Assembly (NCBI GenBank): GCA_964250225.1
Contig: CAXUEY010000005.1
Span: 9,353 to 73,352, forward strand
From: Paraktedonobacter sp964250225
GTDB lineage: Bacteria; Chloroflexota; Ktedonobacteria; Ktedonobacterales; Ktedonobacteraceae
Direction of reading: 5' to 3'
Length of the DNA: 64,000 nucleotides
Part shown: positions 57,123 to 64,000 of the stretch, in pieces
How positions within the stretch are numbered: the stretch's first letter is position 1
How the letters are laid out: each line of letters begins with the position of its first letter
Notes under the pieces: model-generated
The model's input: only the letters and a program-made list of their open reading frames with translations
Database searches by the model: none
What the model was told of the DNA's origin: nothing
Program-made: the position numbers and the translations under genes

Positions 57123-60100
57123 ATGACTACTGAAGCTATTGAAAATATCTATGCTCTCTCCCCCATGCAACGTGGCATGCTTTTTCATACACTGTATGCA
57201 CCACGTTCGGGAGTATATATAGATCAGCTTGTGTGCCGAATAGAGAGCGGGCTGGATATGGAACTCTTTCATCAAGCGTGGCAGCGTGTCATTTTGCGGC
57301 ACCCTCCGTTGCGGACTTCCTTTCTCTGGGAAGGAATGGATGAACCAGTACAGGTGGTCTATCGCTCTATCGATCTCCCCTGGCAAGAATACGACTGGCA
57401 CGATCTCCCCGTATCCCAACGAGACGCTTGCCTGGAAAGGATGATCACAGAGGATCGTGCACAAGGCTTCGATGTCTCTCAAGCGCCCCTGATGCGGTGT
57501 ATATTCTATCATCTCTCTGATGGAAGCTATTATTTCATCTGGACGCGTCACCATATTTTGTTGGATAGCTGGTCAACCTCAGCTATTGTACAGGAGGTCT
57601 CGACTGCCTACGCAGCCTTGCGTGACGGCCAGGAACCAGTTCTGGAGCCACGGCGACCTTTCCAGGAATATATCTCCTGGCTGCGTCAACAAAACACCGA
57701 AAACGCCGAGACCTTCTGGCGGGCGTATTTGCAAGGGTTTACCACTCCCACATCATTGCCCATGCCAGACTATAGCAAGGATCAGGCTGTGCCCTCTTCT
57801 GGCGCGGGCACATCACAAGGCGATATCCTGGCCCAGGGCCGTCTTCAGGGTGGCAGGCCGGTTCAGTTGCGCGGCCTTACCGTTGCACCGGAGAATGTTG
57901 CCGCGTGGCGTGCTTTCGCGGGTCGCTATCAACTTACCCTCAATACGCTGCTTCAGGGAGCCTGGGCGCTTATTTTAAGCCGGTATAGTGGCGAGTGCGA
58001 TGTGGTCTTTGGCGCTACGGTTGCTGGACGTCCGACTGAGCTTGTAGGGTCCGAGAAAATGGTAGGATTATTTATCAATACGTTACCGGTGCGAGTACGA
58101 GTGCCTCCTCATGAGGAACTGCTCTCCTGGCTGGCCCGCTTACAAGAGCAGCAGGTAGAAGCACGCCAGTATGAATATAGTCCCCTGGTTCAGGTGCAGG
58201 GATGGAGCGAGATGCCGCGGGACCGCTCACTTTTTGAAAGCCTGGTCGTTTTTGAGAATTATCCGCTGGAGAAAGCAAGTGATGCGGAACAAGGCGATAG
58301 CATGCGTATTTCCGCGGCACAGTCTCTGGGGCAGACAAACTATCCCCTGGTTCTGATTATCTCAGCCACCAGGGCCGCGTCCAACGCCCTGAAATTGCAG
58401 CTAGGTTATGAAACAACGCGCTTCTCAACGTCCATTATTGAGCACCTGTTGGAACAACTGCATACCATCCTGAATGAAATGACCCAACATCCTACCAATC
58501 GTCTGGGGAATATTTCTTTGCTGACAGAGGAAGAACAACACTTTCTCCTCAGCAAGTGGTATGGCAACCAGGAACCACGGAACACAGATGCCACAGTTAT
58601 GGATATATTTCAAAAGCAGGCTCGCTCCATGCCAGAGAAGGTTGCCCTTGTCTGTGGAGACAATTCTCTCACGTATGAAGAACTGGAACGCCGTGCCAAT
58701 CAGCTTGCGTCTTACCTGCGTCAACAGGGCATCGGGCGCGAGGACTGCGTGGGCGTTTGTATGGAACGCTCGTGCGAACTGGCTATAGCGCTCCTGGGAG
58801 TCATGAAGGCCGGTGGAGTGTATCTCCCACTTGATCCAGGCTCACCTGCACAGCGCCTGGACTTTATGCTTTCTGAAGCAAGCGTCTCCCTGGTACTGAC
58901 TCGAACAACACATCTGAAACTTTTCGCGGCCTCTGCCATGAGAACGTTTTGCCTTGAGGCAGGACAGGGGCTTCCCGTGGACAACAATATCGATCTTCTC
59001 GCGGCTGAGTTCCATCCGGCAAATGCAGCCTATGTCATCTACACCTCTGGCTCAACCGGCAGGCCGAAAGGGGTAGTGATCTCGCACCAGGCGTTGCTGA
59101 ATCATATGCAGGCGATGAGCGCTACCTACAATCTTCAAGCCAGGGATCGCATCCTGCAATTCGCGTCAATGAATTTCGATGTCTCCCTGGAAGAACTCTT
59201 TCCAGCCTGGGCTTTGGGGGCGAGCGTTATAATGTGGCCGGAGGCACTGGTGCCCGATCCTGCCCAATTCTCGGCATTCGTTGCGAGAGAGGGGTTGAGC
59301 GTATTAAACATCCCTTCCTCTTACTGGCACGAATGGGTTGGCGAATTAGCGCGCCCCGGAGCACTCCTCCCCCCCAGCCTGCGCCTGGTAGTCATTGGGA
59401 GTGAGAAGGCTTCATCCGCGCGTCTCGTGCTGTGGCAGCGCGTAGTTGGTGAGCGAGTGATGCTTGCTCACGCATATGGGCTGACAGAGACGACCATTAC
59501 CACTCTGGTCTACCAACCTTCTCTGGTTCAGGGATGGGAGAAAACGCGTCCGCTTCCCATAGGGCAACCGCTGGCTAATATCCAGGCATATCTATTGGAT
59601 GAGCGTTTGCAGCCGGTACCCATTGGTGTTCCTGGCGAACTATATATTGGTGGCGAGTGCCTGGCACGCGGCTATTTGCGGAATGCCTCGCTGACGGCGG
59701 AGCGCTTTCTGCCTCATCCCTATTCTGACATACCAGGCACACGCATCTATCGTACCGGGGATCGTGCTCGCTACCTCCCAGACGGTCACTTTGAGTTGCT
59801 TGGGCGTAGAGACGGACAAGTCAAACTACGAGGATTCCGCATTGAACCCGCTGAGATTGAGGCTCGATTGTTACAGCACCCTATAGTACGTGAGGCGCTG
59901 GTGGTTGCACGCGAAGATAGCCCTGGCCTTCCTATGCTTGTCGCTTATATCGTGGTGAACGAGCAAGCCTCAGCATTCCTGGAACAACTGCGTCAGCATC
60001 TTCAGGAGAGCTTGCCCCCGTATATGATCCCATCCTTCTTTGTGCCGCTGGAGACGTTGCCCCGTACCTCCACAGGCAAGGTTGATCTGTCCATGCTTCC

Positions 60101-63100
60101 TGCACCTCATCAAAGGCTGGTGCAGTTGGACGCCTATATTGCTCCTCGCACACCTATGGAGGAGATTTTGGCCGCTATTTGGAGCGAGGTTCTGCGCATG
60201 GAACGTGTTGGCCGTTTTGACCATTTCTTCAAACTCGGCGGCCATTCGTTGCAGGCAACCCAGGTTGTGGCTCGTCTGCGCGAGATACTCCAGATCGAAC
60301 TCCCTGTGCGCGCTATCTATGACGCTCCCACCATCGCGTCTCTTGCAACGCGCATTGAGCAACGGCGGCAACCAGCCTCGGGACTCTCTATCCAGGCACT
60401 TACACGCGAGGAACGCGCGAAACAGCTGCCCCTCTCGTTTGCACAGCAGCGGCTCTGGTTCCTGGACCGGTTTCAGCCCGGCAGTGCTTTCTACACCCTC
60501 CCTAATATGCTCTATTTACGGGGTTCGCTGGATGTGGCAGCCCTGAAACAAAGCCTGCAAGATCTTGTCCAGCGCCATGAGATCTTACGTACCACCTTCA
60601 TCGTAAACGCTGGCCAGCCAATGCAGGTGATTGCTCCACAGATGCACCTGGCCCTGCCAGTTGTTCAGCTTCTGGGAACCGAGAGCATGGATGGGCGGGA
60701 GGAGATGGTTGATGCGCTGGCCCGCGACGAGGCTCAACGCCCGTTCGACCTGGAGCGCGGCCCGTTGGTGCGCGCTCTGCTCTTGCGATTGAATCCGCGG
60801 GAACATGTGTTTTTGCTTACATTGCACCATATTATTGCCGATGGCTGGTCTATCGAGATTCTGTTGCGGGAATTCAGCGCATTCTATGCCTCGTATGTGC
60901 AAAGTCAACCTATCAGGTTGCCAGAACTGCCATTTCAGTACGCGGATTACGCTGTTTGGCAACGTGCATGGCTGCAAGGCGCTGTGCTGGAGCAACAACT
61001 TGCCTACTGGCAGCATCAACTTCAGAATGCTCCCGCCATGCTGGAATTGCCAACTGATCGCCCGCGTCCCCCGGTCCAGACCTATAAAGGCGCGCGTTAT
61101 GCCTTCCAACTGCCCCTCTCCCTGTCCCAACGATTACAAATATTGAGCCGTGAAGAGGGAGTTACGCTCTTTATGACCCTGCTGGCCGCGTTTCAGACCC
61201 TGCTTTTCCGCTATAGCCAGCAAACCGATATTGTGGTCGGCACGCCGATCAGTGGTCGTGTACGCCGAGAGATTGAGGATACGATGGGGCTGTTTCTCAA
61301 TATGCTGGCCTTGCGCACTCAATTACATGCAGATCTGACTTACCGTGATCTGTTATATCACGTGCGTGACGTAGCTTTGGATGCCTATATGCATCAGGAC
61401 CTCCCCTTTGAAAAGCTGGTTGAGGAAGTACATCCTGAACGCAGCCTCAGTCATACGCCGCTTTTCCAGGTTATGTTTGTTTTGCAGAATACTCCGGGCC
61501 ACGCTGTAGACTTGCCAGGGCTGTCCCTCCAAACCTTTGGGGGCGAGAGCGGAACCGCCAAGTTTGACCTCGTCCTGGGGATGCGCGAAACCGCGCAGGG
61601 ATTGCGCTGTAGTATGGAGTATAGTACAGATCTCTTTGATCGGGACACAGTGGCGCGCATGATGGGACATTTTCAGACGTTGTTGGAGGGCTGCGTTGCC
61701 AATCCCGCCTGCCGCCTGGCTGATCTGCCCTTATTGACACCACCAGAGCGGCAACAACTGCTGATTTCGTGGAATCCCGCGCAGGCGCTATTCTCGCTGA
61801 AATGCATCCATCATATCATTGAGCATTGGGCACATAAAACGCCCGACGCGCTCGCACTGGTTGATGACGGGCAACAAATCACCTATGCTGTTCTCAATCA
61901 CCGGGCTAATCGCCTGGCTCACTATCTGCAACGCCTGGGAGTGGGACCGGAGAGCCTGGTGGGGCTTCTCATGACTCGTTCGCTGGATGCCATTATAAGC
62001 ATTTTGGGTATCCTCAAGGCTGGCGGCGCATATGTTCCTCTCGATCCCGATGCTCCCCAGGAGCGCCTGGCTTTGTTGCTCAAGGAAACGGCCTGCGCGG
62101 GTTTACTGACACAACACAACCTCTCCGTGCGTCTGCCTGCTCTTGCTGTGCCTTTTATTCTGTGCCTGGATACCACAGAGGACATCGCTGCCTACCCTGA
62201 TTCCAATCCCACCAGCACCGTTCAGCCAGAGAACCTTGCCTATGTGATTTATACTTCTGGCTCGACAGGTCAGCCAAAGGGAGTTATGGTCACACATGGA
62301 AGCGCCTGTCACCTTGCGGCGTCTCAGGTACCTATCTTTGGTAACACAACCGATATCCGGGCCTCGCAGTGGATCTCTTTGAGCTTTGATGCCTCGCTCT
62401 CTGAGATTCTTACCACATTTCAGGCCGGTGCGACTCTCTGCCTGGCCGCTCATGATCGGCTTCAGTCGGGGGCTGAACTCCTGGCTTTCTTACGACGGGA
62501 AGCCATTACAAATCTCTCATTGCCTGTTTCCATGCTGGCTCTCCTACCCAAAGCGGAACTACCCTGCCTGCGCACCATCGCTGTTGGTGCTGAATCTCTG
62601 CCGGACGAGCTGGTTGAGCGCTGGGCACCTGGGTATCACCTCCTCAATGCCTACGGACCCACCGAGACTACTGTCTGTGCTACTGTTGCCGAGTGTGTGG
62701 CTGGTCAGCCACCTACAATCGGACATCCACTGTCACATGTTCAGGTGTATATCCTGGACCACTCGCTCCAGCCGTTGCCCGTGGGCATTCCAGGGGAACT
62801 CTATATTGGAGGACTGGGGGTGGCGCGTGGCTATCTTAGAGACCCTGTTCTTACCGCGGAACTCTTTCTTCCTCATCCTTTTAGCACTATTCCAGGTATG
62901 CGCTTGTATCGTACACGCGACCTGGTACGCTATCGCCCCGATGGCTCTATCGAGTTTCTCGGACGTGTAGACAGCCAGGTGAAAGTGCGAGGATATCGCG
63001 TCGAACCGGGGGAGATCGAAGCGGTGTTGGCCAGCCATCCCGCTGTGTGTAATGCCGCGGTCAACGTGCAAAAAGATTCTCAAGAGGTTTCGCACCTGGT

Positions 63101-64000
63101 TGCCTACGCCATGCCGACGGAACAGGCACATACCCTCTCTCCCCAGGAACTGCGCACCTACTTACAGGAGCGCCTTCCCGACTATATGGTCCCCACGCAT
63201 GTGCTGCTTCTGAAGGAGTTTCCACTATCATCCAATGGCAAAATTGATCGGCGCGCGCTTCCACCTCTCGATTGGCAACGAGAGCCAGACGCTGAACATA
63301 TCTTTGTCGCGCCTCGCAATGTTGTAGAACAGAAACTCGCTGACATCTGGGCCGAGGTCTTAGGTCTTGAGCTTATAGGTATTCATGACAATTTCTTTGC
63401 GTTGGGCGGCGATTCCATTCAGACTATTCAGATTAGCGCGCGTGCGCAACAGGCCCATTTATATCTGACTCCCAGGCAGATCTTTCAATGGCAGACCATC
63501 GCTGAACTGGCGGCAGTAGTAAACCTCACGCCTGTAGCGGTCGCTGAACAAGGGACAGTCACAGGTACTGCTGCCCTGACACCTGTTCAGTACTGGTTCT
63601 TCGAGCAGGACCTGCCCGCACCCGATCACTATAACCAGGCACTGCTGCTGGAAAGTTCTGAGACGCTGGATGCTGCTTTATGGGAGCAGGCGCTGGCTGC
63701 TCTGCTGCGCCAGCACGACGCCTTGCGCCTCTGTTTCTCACACATAGGGACAGGCTGGCAGCAGCGGTTTGGCAGCCTTGAAGAGGTTGGCTCGCCGCGT
63801 CTACTCCATATCGACTACGCCTCCCTCTCTCTCCAGGAACAGGACGAGGCTATACAAACGGTCTCGGCTGATCTGCACGCGAGCCTCTGTTTGGAACGCG
63901 GCCAGTTACTTTGCTCCGGGTTGTTTGAAGCGGGCCCGACTCGTCGGCAGCGTCTGCTCTTGATCATTCACCACCTGGTTGTTGATGGCATCTCCTGGAA
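57123..64000 (+). CDS. NRPS, C-A-PCP-C-A-PCP-E, 3' end beyond window
   Basis: About 2292 residues are visible; ATG 57123 with GGAGG 8 nt upstream. C1 starts 'LSPMQRGMLFHTLY', the D-donor class, with HHILLDS (Gly of HHxxxDG is Ser). A1 code reads about D-V-E-N-V-G-A-I-T, the same unassigned class as two left-operon A domains. PCP1: LGGHSLQATQ (about 60240). C2 has HHIIADG. A2 code reads about D-A-S-S-A-G-A-V-C, unassigned; its A7 motif is YRTRDL instead of YRTGDL (Arg codon 62916-62918). PCP2 has LGGDSI, the pre-E form. The E domain begins near 63570 with 'TPVQYWFFEQ' and shows HHLVVDGISW before the window ends. Predicted addition: two residues, the second epimerized. No release domain is visible. 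Confidence 0.94.
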   Translation, partial: MTTEAIENIYALSPMQRGMLFHTLYAPRSGVYIDQLVCRIESGLDMELFHQAWQRVILRHPPLRTSFLWEGMDEPVQVVYRSIDLPWQEYDWHDLPVSQRDACLERMITEDRAQGFDVSQAPLMRCIFYHLSDGSYYFIWTRHHILLDSWSTSAIVQEVSTAYAALRDGQEPVLEPRRPFQEYISWLRQQNTENAETFWRAYLQGFTTPTSLPMPDYSKDQAVPSSGAGTSQGDILAQGRLQGGRPVQLRGLTVAPENVAAWRAFAGRYQLTLNTLLQGAWALILSRYSGECDVVFGATVAGRPTELVGSEKMVGLFINTLPVRVRVPPHEELLSWLARLQEQQVEARQYEYSPLVQVQGWSEMPRDRSLFESLVVFENYPLEKASDAEQGDSMRISAAQSLGQTNYPLVLIISATRAASNALKLQLGYETTRFSTSIIEHLLEQLHTILNEMTQHPTNRLGNISLLTEEEQHFLLSKWYGNQEPRNTDATVMDIFQKQARSMPEKVALVCGDNSLTYEELERRANQLASYLRQQGIGREDCVGVCMERSCELAIALLGVMKAGGVYLPLDPGSPAQRLDFMLSEASVSLVLTRTTHLKLFAASAMRTFCLEAGQGLPVDNNIDLLAAEFHPANAAYVIYTSGSTGRPKGVVISHQALLNHMQAMSATYNLQARDRILQFASMNFDVSLEELFPAWALGASVIMWPEALVPDPAQFSAFVAREGLSVLNIPSSYWHEWVGELARPGALLPPSLRLVVIGSEKASSARLVLWQRVVGERVMLAHAYGLTETTITTLVYQPSLVQGWEKTRPLPIGQPLANIQAYLLDERLQPVPIGVPGELYIGGECLARGYLRNASLTAERFLPHPYSDIPGTRIYRTGDRARYLPDGHFELLGRRDGQVKLRGFRIEPAEIEARLLQHPIVREALVVAREDSPGLPMLVAYIVVNEQASAFLEQLRQHLQESLPPYMIPSFFVPLETLPRTSTGKVDLSMLPAPHQRLVQLDAYIAPRTPMEEILAAIWSEVLRMERVGRFDHFFKLGGHSLQATQVVARLREILQIELPVRAIYDAPTIASLATRIEQRRQPASGLSIQALTREERAKQLPLSFAQQRLWFLDRFQPGSAFYTLPNMLYLRGSLDVAALKQSLQDLVQRHEILRTTFIVNAGQPMQVIAPQMHLALPVVQLLGTESMDGREEMVDALARDEAQRPFDLERGPLVRALLLRLNPREHVFLLTLHHIIADGWSIEILLREFSAFYASYVQSQPIRLPELPFQYADYAVWQRAWLQGAVLEQQLAYWQHQLQNAPAMLELPTDRPRPPVQTYKGARYAFQLPLSLSQRLQILSREEGVTLFMTLLAAFQTLLFRYSQQTDIVVGTPISGRVRREIEDTMGLFLNMLALRTQLHADLTYRDLLYHVRDVALDAYMHQDLPFEKLVEEVHPERSLSHTPLFQVMFVLQNTPGHAVDLPGLSLQTFGGESGTAKFDLVLGMRETAQGLRCSMEYSTDLFDRDTVARMMGHFQTLLEGCVANPACRLADLPLLTPPERQQLLISWNPAQALFSLKCIHHIIEHWAHKTPDALALVDDGQQITYAVLNHRANRLAHYLQRLGVGPESLVGLLMTRSLDAIISILGILKAGGAYVPLDPDAPQERLALLLKETACAGLLTQHNLSVRLPALAVPFILCLDTTEDIAAYPDSNPTSTVQPENLAYVIYTSGSTGQPKGVMVTHGSACHLAASQVPIFGNTTDIRASQWISLSFDASLSEILTTFQAGATLCLAAHDRLQSGAELLAFLRREAITNLSLPVSMLALLPKAELPCLRTIAVGAESLPDELVERWAPGYHLLNAYGPTETTVCATVAECVAGQPPTIGHPLSHVQVYILDHSLQPLPVGIPGELYIGGLGVARGYLRDPVLTAELFLPHPFSTIPGMRLYRTRDLVRYRPDGSIEFLGRVDSQVKVRGYRVEPGEIEAVLASHPAVCNAAVNVQKDSQEVSHLVAYAMPTEQAHTLSPQELRTYLQERLPDYMVPTHVLLLKEFPLSSNGKIDRRALPPLDWQREPDAEHIFVAPRNVVEQKLADIWAEVLGLELIGIHDNFFALGGDSIQTIQISARAQQAHLYLTPRQIFQWQTIAELAAVVNLTPVAVAEQGTVTGTAALTPVQYWFFEQDLPAPDHYNQALLLESSETLDAALWEQALAALLRQHDALRLCFSHIGTGWQQRFGSLEEVGSPRLLHIDYASLSLQEQDEAIQTVSADLHASLCLERGQLLCSGLFEAGPTRRQRLLLIIHHLVVDGISW
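63570..64000 (+). other. Epimerization domain, partial at window edge
   Basis: It starts 'LTPVQYWFFEQDL' after a GGDSI-type PCP and reaches the catalytic HHLVVDGISW motif at the very end of the window, with both His present. The remaining motifs lie outside. Confidence 0.85.

Noticed and set aside
1..64000. tRNA, rRNA, CRISPR, insertion sequences, prophage or attachment sites
   Set aside because: None was seen by eye; repeated sequence in the window is explained by homologous NRPS/PKS modules. Small RNAs cannot be excluded without a covariance search.

Overview
The window is almost entirely one large nonribosomal peptide / polyketide (NRPS-PKS) biosynthetic locus. Two operons of megasynthase genes run outward from a central block of small accessory genes (about 26.6-32.6 kb), and both continue past the window edges. 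No rRNA, tRNA, CRISPR array, transposase or housekeeping gene was seen. The organism is a bacterium of moderate GC content. The gene style (cyanobacterial/myxobacterial-type A, N-methyltransferase and Ox domains, moderate GC, an MFS exporter fused to an exported domain) suggests a Ktedonobacteria-like Chloroflexota. That is an inference from style, not from a marker gene; a cyanobacterium or myxobacterium is not excluded.

Left operon (minus strand, 26567 to <1), in order of transcription: A-PCP-C-A-PCP (loading protein); KS-AT-ACP; C-A-PCP; C-A-PCP-Cy-A(Cys)-PCP-Ox (thiazole-type module); and TubC-type docking domain-C-A-[N-MT]-PCP-KS-AT-ACP, which runs off the left edge. Junctions are tight (4-bp overlap, 1-bp gap, about 11-bp overlap, 49-bp gap). 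A good sigma-A-like promoter lies at 26711-26740.

Central block: an MbtH-like protein and two unrecognised small proteins (27093-28040, plus), a GNAT acetyltransferase (plus), and on the minus strand a LeuA-like DRE-TIM acyltransferase followed by a class I/II aminotransferase. The last two could make an unusual alpha-amino acid monomer.

Right operon (plus, 32577 to >64000): A-PCP-C-A(Ile-type)[N-MT]-PCP; C-A(Pro-type)-PCP-C-A(Asx-type)-PCP-E; C-A(Asx-type)-PCP-C-A(Ala-type)-PCP-E, where this E has lost its catalytic residues; an MFS exporter with an extra exported domain; and C-A-PCP-C-A-PCP-E, cut by the right edge. A 10-N assembly gap lies at 45229-45238.

Both operons begin with an A-PCP loading module that has no C domain, so the locus appears to hold two separately initiated assembly lines sharing one accessory block. 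No thioesterase or other release domain is visible, so both lines must end outside the window. By-eye specificity codes suggest line 1 = X-X-malonate-X-X-Cys(thiazole)-N-Me-X-malonate... and line 2 = X-N-Me-Ile-Pro-D-Asx-Asx-Ala-X-X(E).... All A-domain codes were read by eye and need software confirmation.
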